A stretch of 11,911 nt of DNA from an uncultured Selenomonadaceae bacterium (GCA_905233965.1 CAJOFG010000016.1:3437-15347), one strand, 5' to 3'; shown: positions 1 to 7,078, counted from the stretch's first letter. Translations and numbers: made by a program. The notes: generated by a model not told the origin, from the sequence alone.

Positions 1-635
1 TGTCCGAACCGAATGTTGGGGCGGTTAAAGCCGGCTTGGCGAATTTGGAAAAACATATCGAAAACATTCAAGGATTCGGATTGCCGCCGGTCGTCACGCT
101 GAACTTTTTCCCGACGGACACGGACGAGGAAATTGACGCGGTTAAAAAACTTTGCGAAGAAAAAAATATTCGTTTTGCGCTGTCGAAAGTTTTTGCCGAC
201 GGAGGAGCCGGCGGTATCGAACTTGCAAAGGCGGTTGAGGACGCTTTCAACGAACCGGTAAATTTCAAACTCACTTACTCCGACGACGAAAGTATCAGCG
301 AAAAAATTTCAGCCGTCGCCAAAAAAATTTACGGAGCGGACGGAGTCGATTACACTTCTGCGGCGAAAAAACAGATTGACGAATTGGAGAAACTCGGGTT
401 CGGAAAAATGCCGGTGTGCATGGCGAAAACTCAGTACTCACTTTCCGACGACGCGGCAAAAATTTGTCGCCCGAAAAATTTCCGGATAACCGTCCGCGAA
501 GTGAAAGTTTCCGCCGGTGCCGGATTTATCGTCGTCATCTTGGGAAATATTTTGACGATGCCCGGACTTCCGAAACGTCCGGCGGCAGAAAAAATCGACA
601 TTACACCCGACGGAATTATCAGCGGACTTTTTTAA
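1..635 (+). CDS. fhs: Formate-tetrahydrofolate ligase, C-terminal 211 residues (5' end outside window)
   Basis: This enzyme (formyltetrahydrofolate synthetase, EC 6.3.4.3) ligates formate to tetrahydrofolate using ATP, giving 10-formyl-THF for purine synthesis, initiator-tRNA formylation or one-carbon assimilation; it is cytosolic. The frame is open from base 3 to the TAA at 633-635. Family signatures are easy to see: SEPNVGAVKAGLANLEKHIE at the start, FADGGAGGIELAKAVE in the middle, and near the end GAGFIVVILGNILTMPGLP followed by KRPAAEKIDITPDG and the terminal GLF. The family is about 555 residues, so roughly the last 38 percent is here, intact to its normal C-terminus. An internal TTG at 36 is not the true start, because family sequence continues upstream of it to the window edge. 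The rel gene begins 36 nt later on the same strand, with no terminator visible between them, so co-transcription is possible. Confidence 0.95.
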   Translation, partial: SEPNVGAVKAGLANLEKHIENIQGFGLPPVVTLNFFPTDTDEEIDAVKKLCEEKNIRFALSKVFADGGAGGIELAKAVEDAFNEPVNFKLTYSDDESISEKISAVAKKIYGADGVDYTSAAKKQIDELEKLGFGKMPVCMAKTQYSLSDDAAKICRPKNFRITVREVKVSAGAGFIVVILGNILTMPGLPKRPAAEKIDITPDGIISGLF

Positions 636-671
636 AAAATTTTCCGCGCGAAACACGGAAGGATTTTCAAC

Positions 672-1937
672 ATGAATGACAAAGGCAAGAAACCGGTTAC
701 AATAGAAACTCTTATTGAGGAAGTAAAAAAATACCGGGAAGATGCGGACATTGATTTGATTGAACGCGCCTACCTCGTCGCCGAAGAAGGGCATCGCGGG
801 CAAATGCGCGCCTCCGGCGAAAAATATATCGTCCACCCGTTGAGCGTCGCGAAAATTTTGGCGGAACTCGAACCGGACGACACGACGATTGCCGCCGCAC
901 TTTTGCACGACGTGGTGGAGGATACTCTTTTTACGCTCGACGAAATTCGCGATATGTTCGGCGATGAAATTGCGCTGTTAATCGACGGCGTGACGAAACT
1001 CGGAAAAATCGAATACAAATCGAAAGAGGAACGGCAACTCGAAACTTACCGGAAAATGATTCTCGCGACTTCAAAAGATATTCGCGTCATCATAATCAAA
1101 CTTGCCGACAGACTTCACAACATGAGAACTTTAAAATTCATGCGTGAGGACAAACGCAAACGAATTGCGCGGGAAACTTTGGAAATTTACGCGCCGCTCG
1201 CAAACCGTCTCGGCATTTCAAATATCAAGTGGGAGCTGGAAGATTTAAGTCTGCGTTACCTTGAACCGGATATTTATTACGAACTCGTCGATAACGTCAG
1301 CCAAAAACGTCAGGAGCGGCAAATTTACATCACCGAAGCCGTTCGACAAATCGAAGAGGATTTCGACGACTTGGACATTCACGCATCAATCAGCGGGCGG
1401 GCGAAACATTTCTACAGCATTTACAAAAAAATGATTCGCGACCACAAAGAGATCGGCGGCATTTATGATTTGTTTGCCGTCAGAATTTTGGTTGACACAA
1501 TCAAAGACTGCTACAACGTGCTCGGAATAATTCATGCGAAGTGGAAACCGATTCCCGGACGTTTCAAAGATTATATCGCCATGCCGAAAAGCAACGGCTA
1601 CCGTTCACTTCACACAACCGTCATGGCTCTGGGTTACCCGCTGGAAATTCAGATTCGTACTTTTGAAATGCATCAGATTTCGGAGTACGGAATTGCCGCG
1701 CACTGGAAATATAAGGAAACCGGAAAAAGTTTAAACGCGTCCGGGCGAAACGATCAAAAAATGTCTTGGCTCGGTCAAATGGTGAAACTTCAGCGCGACA
1801 TCAAAGATCCGAAAGAATATCTGGAAGCGCTGAAGGTTGACGTGTTCAGCGACGAAGTTTTTGTATTCACTCCGACCGTTCAAACCCGATTGATTTTGCC
1901 TACCGGATTCATACCGAAGTCGGTCATCACTGCATAG
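672..1937 (+). CDS. rel: Rel/SpoT-type (p)ppGpp synthetase-hydrolase, catalytic half; truncated by frameshift
   Basis: Long Rel enzymes make (p)ppGpp from ATP and GDP/GTP, and hydrolyse it, in the stringent response. The HD hydrolase domain spans about residues 25-200, with H55, H79-D80, E83-D84 (in LLHDVVEDT) and D146 (in KLADRLHNMRT). The synthetase domain spans about 230-345, with the RFKD motif at 297-300, Y310, and E325 in EIQIRT. RXKD, rather than EXDD, is the signature of bifunctional rather than synthetase-only enzymes. The start is ATG 672, with GGAAGGA about 10 nt upstream. Family sequence runs to VFVFTP, ending at P401. After that 20 unrelated residues lead to a TAG at 1935-1937, while the rest of the protein continues in another frame from about 1877. 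All hydrolase and synthetase motifs are intact, so the 421-residue product could still be active; amino-terminal Rel fragments of this extent are known to be catalytically competent. Alternatively this is simply a pseudogene or an assembly error. Confidence 0.9.
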   Translation: MNDKGKKPVTIETLIEEVKKYREDADIDLIERAYLVAEEGHRGQMRASGEKYIVHPLSVAKILAELEPDDTTIAAALLHDVVEDTLFTLDEIRDMFGDEIALLIDGVTKLGKIEYKSKEERQLETYRKMILATSKDIRVIIIKLADRLHNMRTLKFMREDKRKRIARETLEIYAPLANRLGISNIKWELEDLSLRYLEPDIYYELVDNVSQKRQERQIYITEAVRQIEEDFDDLDIHASISGRAKHFYSIYKKMIRDHKEIGGIYDLFAVRILVDTIKDCYNVLGIIHAKWKPIPGRFKDYIAMPKSNGYRSLHTTVMALGYPLEIQIRTFEMHQISEYGIAAHWKYKETGKSLNASGRNDQKMSWLGQMVKLQRDIKDPKEYLEALKVDVFSDEVFVFTPTVQTRLILPTGFIPKSVITA

Positions 1938-2860
1938 GCGCGAAAGTCAACGGTAAACAAGTTCCTCTCGAATACAAATTGCAAAACGGTGACTCCGTAG
2001 AAATTTTGACGAACCGTTCAAATCACGGACCGAGCCGCGACTGGTTGAATATCGTTGCGTCCGGCGACACGCGAAATAAAATTCGTGCATGGTTCCGCCG
2101 GGAAAATCGCGAAGAACATATTCGGCAGGGGAAAGAATATCTCGAAGTCGAATTGAAAAAATTGGGTTACACGCCGAAAGATTTGTTGAAGGGCGACCGG
2201 CTGATTACGGCGGCGGGAAGTCAAAGTTTGCAGAGCAAGGACGACGTTTTTGCGGCGATAGGTTCCGGCGCGGTGAATGCTCACGGAATTATTATAAAGC
2301 TTGTCGAAATGCACAAAAAATATTTGGCGGAAAATAAGCCTCCGGAAGTTTCGGAAATGCTCAAAGAAATTCGTCCGACAAATAAAGTGCGCGACAGAAA
2401 AGATGATTGCGGCGTTCTCGTCGAAGGGGAAAGCGGTTTCGTCGTTCGTCTTGCGAAATGTTGCAACCCGATACCCGGCGACGAAATTTCCGGCTACGTC
2501 ACACGCGGCAGGGGCGTTACCGTTCACCGCGTCGATTGCCCGAACATTTTGAGTGACGGCGAAGATGTGGCGCGCATGATCGGCGTAAGTTGGGCTGCTT
2601 CCTCAGATTTGGATTACGTCGTCGATATTGAAGTTGTTTGCGCCGACCGGAGCGGAATGTTCGCCGAGCTGATTGCGGTACCTTCCGAAATGCAACTTAA
2701 CATCAGCTCCATTCACGCAACGCCGAACAAGACGAATAAAACTTCGACGGTCATTTTGGGCATTGAGGTAAAAAATTCCGGGCGCGTCGCCGACTTGATG
2801 AACAAGTTGCGAATGTTGAAGGACGTTTACAGCGTTTCACGCCCGATAAGAGTTACTTGA
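1877..2860 (+). pseudogene. rel: Rel regulatory half (TGS, helical, zinc-finger-like, ACT), out of frame with the catalytic half
   Basis: From about 1877 a different frame encodes the remainder of the same long Rel protein, about 327 residues to the TGA at 2858-2860. It opens with SNPIDFAYRIHTEVG, then GAKVNGKQVPLEYKLQNGD and VEILTNRSNHGPSRDWL, which is the TGS domain. A helical segment follows, then the conserved Cys/His cluster RLAKCCNPIPGDEISGY with TRGRGVTVHRVDCPN, and an ACT domain over roughly the last 80 residues. Together the halves would give about 735 residues, normal for Rel. Compared with the family, the stretch between FTP and SNPID lacks about eight residues (usually like KGDVIDLP) plus one further base, so about 25 nt appear lost. 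In-frame starts such as TTG 1979 have no Shine-Dalgarno site, so this half is probably not translated independently. The sequence shows no other decay, which suggests a recent mutation or an assembly artefact. Confidence 0.82.
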
Positions 2861-2869
2861 GGAAATGAT

Positions 2870-4492
2870 ATGGACGAAAAAAAAATTGCGATAATCATTC
2901 ACAAGACGGACGAAAAATTTTTTTCCGGACTGCTCGAATCGCTTGAACAACTCGAAGTGCCTGAAGGTTACGACGCGGAAGTCTTGCCGGTTGAGGGTGA
3001 GGAAAAATTTTTTGCTTACGATTACGCGATGAATCAAAGCGACGCGAAATATAAAATTTATATCGACGAAAAAATTTCCGTGCGGCAGAAAAATATTTTG
3101 TCCGACCTGCTGAAAATTTTTCAAGCCGACGAAAAAATCGGCGTTATCGGCACAAGCGGCGCGATTGAAATTTCGACGCACGGAATTTGTTTTGACTCGG
3201 CGAAACGGTGCGGAAAAATTTTTCTCGGCGCGAACAAGGTTGCAAAAGATTGGGGCGGTGTCGAAAAAGATTTTCGAGAAGTCGAATCGGCAGACGAATT
3301 TTTTATCGCGACGCAAAAAGATATTTCGTGGCGGCAGGACTTGTTCAAAAAATCTTTCGGCGTTTCCGCGCAGTGTTCCGAGTTCCGGCGGCAAGGTTAC
3401 AAATGCGTCGTCGCGAAACAAAAAAAGCCCGCGCTGTGGTTGCGGGAGGAAAAATTTTTTTACGACGAGCAAGACCGGAATAATTTTTTGGACGAATACT
3501 CCGGCGAAATGTTTCCGTTGGTCAGCGTCGTTATTCCGACTTACAATCGCCCGAAATATTTTCAAATCGCCTTGGAGTCCGCGCTCAATCAAACTTACCG
3601 GCACTTGGAAATTTTCGTAAGCGACAACAGCCCGAACGATAAGACGGAAAAATTGATTCAACCTTACCTTGAAAAAGATTCCCGGATAAAATATTTCCGG
3701 CACAAAAATTTTTCGGCGAATGACAACTGGAATTTTGCAAGGGCTTACAACAATCCGGACGCGGAATTTGTAAATTGGCTGATGGACGACGACAAATTTT
3801 ATCCGCGCAAAATCGAAAAGATGGTTGAAATTTTCCGCAACAACCCGGACGTTTCGATTGTTTCATCGGTTCGCGACAACATGGACGCGAACGGAAAAAT
3901 TACCGGGCGCATCGAAAATCCGCACGAAATTTTAAATCGGACGTTGAAGTTGAAGGGCGAAGAGGCTTTCAAAATTATGTTCGACACGGGAAAAAATTTT
4001 ATCGGCGAACCGACTACGGCGTTGCTCCGGAAAAAATGTTTGCGCGATAACGATTTGTGCCGGGCGGAGGACGAAACCGGATTTTTCGCGCTGATAGATA
4101 TGTCTACATGGTGCCAACTTTTGAGTGAGGGAAATTTATTTTGGATAGGCGACGAAAGTTTAAGCGCGTTTCGCAACCATGACGAGCAGGCAACGAATTG
4201 GTCGGGGAGCGGCGCATTTTTTGAAGTGAGTCGCGCAAAACTTTTGCAAAACGAGTGGCAGAAAAAATTTTTCATCAAAACTGAGTACGAGATACGCGAA
4301 AGAATTTTGCAATGGATTTACACTGCGTCGCTCCGACTTATGAATGCGCACATGAACCGATACACCGGACCGGAAATTAAAACTCTGGAGCAAACTTTAA
4401 TCGCGATGTCGAAAGCATTGGCGAACGGTTACAAAATCGAATTACCGCCGCGTGACTACGGAGAAAAAACCAAGTCAGGCAGAATTTCGTGA
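2870..4492 (+). CDS. Two-domain family 2 glycosyltransferase with N-terminal StrF-like domain
   Basis: The product has 540 residues. Residues about 1-210 resemble the StrF-type glycosyltransferase domain (Glyco_tranf_2_5): KKIAIIIHKTDEKFF, LEQLEVPEGYDAEVLPVEG, then SDAKYKIYIDEK and EKIGVIGTSGAIE. A standard GT-A family 2 domain follows from about 217, with VSVVIPTYNRPKYF (218 onward), a long YFRHKNFSANDNWNFARAYN stretch, and the nucleotide-sugar/metal site DDD at 306-308 in WLMDDDKFYPRKI. The C-terminal 150 residues are helical and not recognised. It should transfer a sugar from a nucleotide-sugar donor to a surface or secreted glycan, acting at the cytosolic face; the acceptor is unknown. 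The start is ATG 2870, with GAGG overlapping the rel stop 9 nt upstream, so translation may be coupled to rel. No signal peptide is visible. The last residues (LPPRDYGEKTKSGRIS) lie inside a direct repeat, so the present C-terminus may be rearranged. Confidence 0.85.
   Translation: MDEKKIAIIIHKTDEKFFSGLLESLEQLEVPEGYDAEVLPVEGEEKFFAYDYAMNQSDAKYKIYIDEKISVRQKNILSDLLKIFQADEKIGVIGTSGAIEISTHGICFDSAKRCGKIFLGANKVAKDWGGVEKDFREVESADEFFIATQKDISWRQDLFKKSFGVSAQCSEFRRQGYKCVVAKQKKPALWLREEKFFYDEQDRNNFLDEYSGEMFPLVSVVIPTYNRPKYFQIALESALNQTYRHLEIFVSDNSPNDKTEKLIQPYLEKDSRIKYFRHKNFSANDNWNFARAYNNPDAEFVNWLMDDDKFYPRKIEKMVEIFRNNPDVSIVSSVRDNMDANGKITGRIENPHEILNRTLKLKGEEAFKIMFDTGKNFIGEPTTALLRKKCLRDNDLCRAEDETGFFALIDMSTWCQLLSEGNLFWIGDESLSAFRNHDEQATNWSGSGAFFEVSRAKLLQNEWQKKFFIKTEYEIRERILQWIYTASLRLMNAHMNRYTGPEIKTLEQTLIAMSKALANGYKIELPPRDYGEKTKSGRIS
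4445..4492 (+). repeat. Direct repeat, copy 1 (48 nt, end of glycosyltransferase gene)
   Basis: This copy runs from CCGCCGCGTGACTACGG to AATTTCGTGA, and its final TGA is the stop codon of the glycosyltransferase gene. A second copy begins exactly 108 nt later. The two differ only in an A run after CGGAG: six A here and four in copy 2. The frames therefore diverge after the shared LPPRDYGE-coding part. Confidence 0.9.
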
Positions 4493-4535
4493 AAAAATTT
4501 TTCTTGCGTAAAACTCAATCGTGCGCCAAAAGGAT

Positions 4536-4550
4536 GCAACGTCACGTTGC
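4536..4550. repeat. Perfect 15-nt palindrome GCAACGT-C-ACGTTGC
   Basis: Two 7 nt arms are separated by a single base. The spacer is too short for an RNA hairpin with full arms, so if functional it is more likely a protein-binding site on DNA. It sits between the two direct repeats, about 80 nt upstream of the oxidoreductase start. It could be an operator, part of a repeat element, or chance. Confidence 0.45.
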
Positions 4551-4552
4551 TG

Positions 4553-4598
4553 CCGCCGCGTGACTACGGAGAAAACCAAGTCAGGCAGAATTTCGTGA
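4553..4598 (+). repeat. Direct repeat, copy 2 (46 nt, intergenic)
   Basis: This is an almost exact second copy of the 3' end of the glycosyltransferase gene, two A residues shorter. The offset of 108 nt is a whole number of codons, and the upstream DNA (4532-4552) reads GCNVTL-LPPRDYGE in the glycosyltransferase frame, weakly echoing NGYKIELPPRDYGE at copy 1. It could be the remnant of a tandem duplication, the tail of a deleted paralogous gene, or a dispersed intergenic repeat. A perfect 15 nt palindrome (4536-4550) abuts its left side. Confidence 0.88.
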
Positions 4599-4628
4599 GC
4601 CGGAAGACCGGTTTGGAGGTAAACAAAA

Positions 4629-5606
4629 ATGAAAATTGCAATTATCGGAGCGGGTTCGATAGCCGCTCAAATGGCAAAGACAATCGCCGCGCTCGACGAA
4701 GTCGAAAGTTACGCGATAGCCTCAAGGTCTTTTGACAAGGCGCGGGCATTTGCCGACAAATGGGGATTCGGTCGTGCTTACGATTCCTACGACGATATGC
4801 TTGCAGATGATGCGGTTGATTTGGTTTATATCGCTCTGCCCCATTCGTTTCATCACGAGTGGACGATTAAAGCTCTCAACGCCGGCAAGCACGTTCTTTG
4901 CGAAAAACCCCTTGCCGTCAATTTCAAACAGGCTCAAGAAATGATTGCGCTTGCCGAATCGAAAAATCTTTTGCTTGCCGAAGCAATGTGGACGCGTTAT
5001 CAGCCTTCCGCAAAAATTATAACCGATCTGATTGCCGGCGGCGAAATAGGCGAAGTCATGACGGTTTCCGCAAACGTCGGCGATTGCAATTACATGAATG
5101 ACCGTTTGACAAATCCGGCATTGGCGGGAGGTTGTCTTTTGGATTTGACTGTCTACGCGCTGAACTTTTCCGCGATGGTTATGGGTAACAAAGTTAAACG
5201 AATTGTCGCGTCAATGATTCCGACGGATACCGGCGTTGACGGGCAGGATAACGTCATGCTCGAATACGACGGCGGCAAAATTGCGAATCTGTTCGCCACG
5301 ATGTATACCGTGACGGACAGGAGCGGCTTTGTTTACGGGAGCGGCGGTTTTATTCAAGCTCACGACGTTTTCAATCCGGAAAAAATAACGGTCTGCGGAG
5401 TGAAAGGTTATAAGCATTACGTTAAAAGAGAAATTGCCGTACCCGCTCAAATTACCGGTTACGAATACGAAGTGCTTGCCTGTATGAAAGCCGTTGAAGA
5501 CGGACGCACCGAATGTCCCGAAATGCCGCACGCCGAAACTTTGGCGATTATGAAACAAGCGGACGAAATTCGCCGTCAATTCGGTATCGTCTATCCTTTT
5601 GAGTGA
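4629..5606 (+). CDS. Gfo/Idh/MocA family NAD(P)-dependent oxidoreductase
   Basis: The product has 325 residues, the normal length for the family. The Rossmann NAD(P) site is at the N-terminus: MKIAIIGAGSIA, with GAGSIA at 7-12. The family EKP motif is at 92-94 in HVLCEKPLAVN. In the substrate domain, GGCLLDLTVYALNF places D172 and Y176 where the dihydrodiol-dehydrogenase-like branch has D-x-G-V-Y, in place of the D...H seen in inositol dehydrogenases. Such enzymes oxidise or reduce hydroxyl/keto groups on sugars, cyclitols or related compounds in the cytosol; the substrate cannot be read from sequence. The start ATG 4629 follows GGAGGT with an 8 nt spacer. The stop at 5606 is 13 nt before the HD-domain gene, so the two are likely co-translated. 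No clear promoter was found in the 136 nt upstream, which is mostly repeat. Confidence 0.9.
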   Translation: MKIAIIGAGSIAAQMAKTIAALDEVESYAIASRSFDKARAFADKWGFGRAYDSYDDMLADDAVDLVYIALPHSFHHEWTIKALNAGKHVLCEKPLAVNFKQAQEMIALAESKNLLLAEAMWTRYQPSAKIITDLIAGGEIGEVMTVSANVGDCNYMNDRLTNPALAGGCLLDLTVYALNFSAMVMGNKVKRIVASMIPTDTGVDGQDNVMLEYDGGKIANLFATMYTVTDRSGFVYGSGGFIQAHDVFNPEKITVCGVKGYKHYVKREIAVPAQITGYEYEVLACMKAVEDGRTECPEMPHAETLAIMKQADEIRRQFGIVYPFE

Positions 5607-5619
5607 GGCGGATAAAATT

Positions 5620-6420
5620 ATGAGTACGATTTTTAACAAAGATGAAATAAGACGGAATTGCGAAGATTTTTTTATGCTGTATGACGTGACGAAGGCTCGC
5701 GTCCACGAAATGTGCGAGGCAAAAAGGATTCATACGCAGGCGGTGGCGGAGAACTGTATTTACATATCGAAACATTTGGGCTTGAGCGAATACGATTGTG
5801 ATTTGGCATGGCTTATCGGCGAATTGCATGACTTTGCGCGTTTCGGTCAAGCGGTCGTCACCGAAACTTTTCGCGATTCGGACAAATACAATCACGCGAA
5901 ATTGGGGACAAGCTTGCTTTTCAAGCACGGTATGATTGAGGATCTCGTTTCCGACTACGACAAAATTTGCGATGAAGATAAAATCGTTATGCAGAAGGCG
6001 GTTTATCATCACAGCGATTTTAAATTGCCGGACGACTTGACGGAGCGCGAACTTTTGTTTTGCAAAATAATTCGTGAGGCAGACCAGATCGATATTTTTC
6101 GCACGATTGCTGCGAGTACATTTGAAACCATTTACGGGTGCAGTAAAGAAGAAATGCTTTCCTCTCCCGATATTTCAGATGAAATTTTGGCGGCGTTTCC
6201 GCTCCATGAGTTGGCAGACTTTTCAAAGCGGGTGACACTTGCCGATTACAGATTGGCTCACATTGCACTTTGTTTCGGATTGAAAAATCCCGTTGCAAAA
6301 CAGCGCGCCGTTGAACAAGGTTATTTGCTCCGGCTGACGGACTTGGAATTTTATAACCCGAAGGTTCAGGAAAAATATCTTCGTGCGAAAAATTGCGTTG
6401 AAGAATTTTTGAAAAGCTGA
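5620..6420 (+). CDS. HD-domain protein, predicted metal-dependent phosphohydrolase
   Basis: The product has 266 residues from ATG 5620. That start is preferred over the in-frame TTG at 5599 because GAGG/GGCGG at 5605-5610 sits correctly before the ATG and overlaps the end of the preceding gene. HD-superfamily metal ligands can be placed at H38 (RIHTQAV), H70-D71 (GELHDFARFGQ), H92 (NHAKLGTSLL), H130-H131 (YHHSDF) and D155 (READQIDIF). The superfamily hydrolyses phosphate esters of nucleotides and other small molecules with bound divalent metals. The extra His pair is typical of two-metal members, but no GYP motif is seen, so cyclic-di-GMP hydrolysis is not implied. It has no signal peptide and is presumably cytosolic. 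Close coupling to the oxidoreductase suggests a shared metabolic or salvage role, which is inference only. It shows no clear relation to the HD domain of Rel beyond the fold. Confidence 0.82.
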   Translation: MSTIFNKDEIRRNCEDFFMLYDVTKARVHEMCEAKRIHTQAVAENCIYISKHLGLSEYDCDLAWLIGELHDFARFGQAVVTETFRDSDKYNHAKLGTSLLFKHGMIEDLVSDYDKICDEDKIVMQKAVYHHSDFKLPDDLTERELLFCKIIREADQIDIFRTIAASTFETIYGCSKEEMLSSPDISDEILAAFPLHELADFSKRVTLADYRLAHIALCFGLKNPVAKQRAVEQGYLLRLTDLEFYNPKVQEKYLRAKNCVEEFLKS

Positions 6421-6425
6421 ATTGT

Positions 6426-6758
6426 GTGGTGATTACAAAATATATCTGCGTCACCATGAAATTGTTTCGGGAAGGTTGGTACTATCTTTTGGAACTTTGC
6501 AAAAAAATTTCCGAACTTTTGAATATTCGCGGCTGTGTCAACATTGAATTTATCGAGACCGACAAAAAGATTTATCACGTTTTGGAATGTAATGTCAGAT
6601 TTTCTGCCGGCATAAGTTTTTCTCACATGGCGGGATACAACTTCGTCAAAAATCATTTATACAGTTTCGCCGGAATAAAGTCAGACGAATTGCACGACTA
6701 CAAAAATATATTCGCCGTCAAAAGATATACGGAATGTTTGACGGCAACGGCGGAATAA
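6426..6758 (+). pseudogene. C-terminal remnant of an ATP-grasp enzyme
   Basis: The 110-residue open frame (GTG 6426, or ATG 6456 with GGG-poor upstream sequence) matches only the last third of carbamoyl-phosphate-synthase-like ATP-grasp ligases. Visible pieces are LLELCKKISELLNIRGCVNI, then EFIETDKKIYHVLECNVRF with SAGISFSHMAGYNFVKNHL, and a tail FAVKRYTECL. ECNVRFSAG corresponds to the E-x-N-x-R metal/ATP-binding strand (usually EINPRFSGG) of the fold. A functional ATP-grasp protein needs about 300 or more residues, including a lysine-bearing nucleotide-binding subdomain. The DNA upstream is the intact HD gene, so the N-terminal part is absent and not merely frameshifted. The first 25 residues look unlike the family. 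It is probably a degraded gene, and less likely a small stand-alone protein. Confidence 0.6.
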
Positions 6759-6780
6759 AATTTTTAAGGGAGGTGCCGAA

Positions 6781-7041
6781 ATGAAAATAAGGGGCGCGGT
6801 CATCATAGAGCAGGGCGTAACTTTTGCGATAGTCGTCGTCAAACAATCGGTGACGAATTACACTTCGCGAATAATCCGGGTAAGAAGCTCCCTGCAACCT
6901 TTTTTCCCGAATATGCCGATAATTTTGATGTCGCAGGACAAAAACGGCACACCTCATTATTACGGTCGCCGGGACATTGTGGAATTTTTGAAAACAATTC
7001 GCTTGGATCAAATCCCATGGAAAGAATATTACATTGTCTGA
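6781..7041 (+). CDS. Small protein of unknown function (86 aa)
   Basis: I do not recognise a named family. The product is 86 residues, with a hydrophobic beta-rich N-terminus (GAVIIEQGVTFAIVVVKQSV), a central NMPIILMSQDKNGTPHYYGR and a C-terminal RDIVEFLKTI followed by IPWKEYYIV. There is no signal peptide or convincing transmembrane helix, so a small globular alpha/beta cytosolic protein is the likely form. Translation signals are excellent: AAGGGAGGTG lies just before ATG 6781, stronger than those of most neighbours. A clear intrinsic terminator starts within a few bases of the stop codon. It lies 22 nt after the ATP-grasp remnant and closes that transcription unit. Codon use resembles its neighbours. 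I am confident it is a real gene, but its function is unknown. Confidence 0.75.
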   Translation: MKIRGAVIIEQGVTFAIVVVKQSVTNYTSRIIRVRSSLQPFFPNMPIILMSQDKNGTPHYYGRRDIVEFLKTIRLDQIPWKEYYIV

Positions 7042-7078
7042 AAAAATTGCGAGTCGTTTTTTGCGACTCGTTTTTTTA
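7042..7078 (+). terminator. Intrinsic terminator after the 86-aa gene
   Basis: The stem CGAGTCG (7050-7056) pairs with CGACTCG (7064-7070) around a 7 nt loop, and seven T follow at 7071-7077. An A run at 7041-7046 extends the pairing and gives a U tract on the opposite strand, so it may terminate in both directions. It separates the 86-aa gene from the PTS operon. Confidence 0.93.

Noticed and set aside
1870-1937. Programmed ribosomal frameshift in rel
   Set aside because: There is no slippery heptamer or stem-loop, and about eight conserved residues are missing in every frame, so a simple shift would not restore the protein.
2837-3703. Long minus-strand open frame (288 codons) opposite the glycosyltransferase
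   Set aside because: It is antisense to a clear coding gene, is Phe/Arg-rich as expected from reading AAA/GAA-rich coding DNA backwards, and shows no domain motif.
4490-4510. Terminator after the glycosyltransferase gene at GAAAAAATTTTTC
   Set aside because: It is an A/T tract with no GC stem. Similar AAAAATTTTT runs occur throughout the coding sequence here, so it is compositional.
4547-4735. Short + strand frame LPPRDYGENQVRQNF...
   Set aside because: It comprises direct-repeat copy 2 plus an out-of-frame reading of the oxidoreductase start, with no ribosome binding site of its own.
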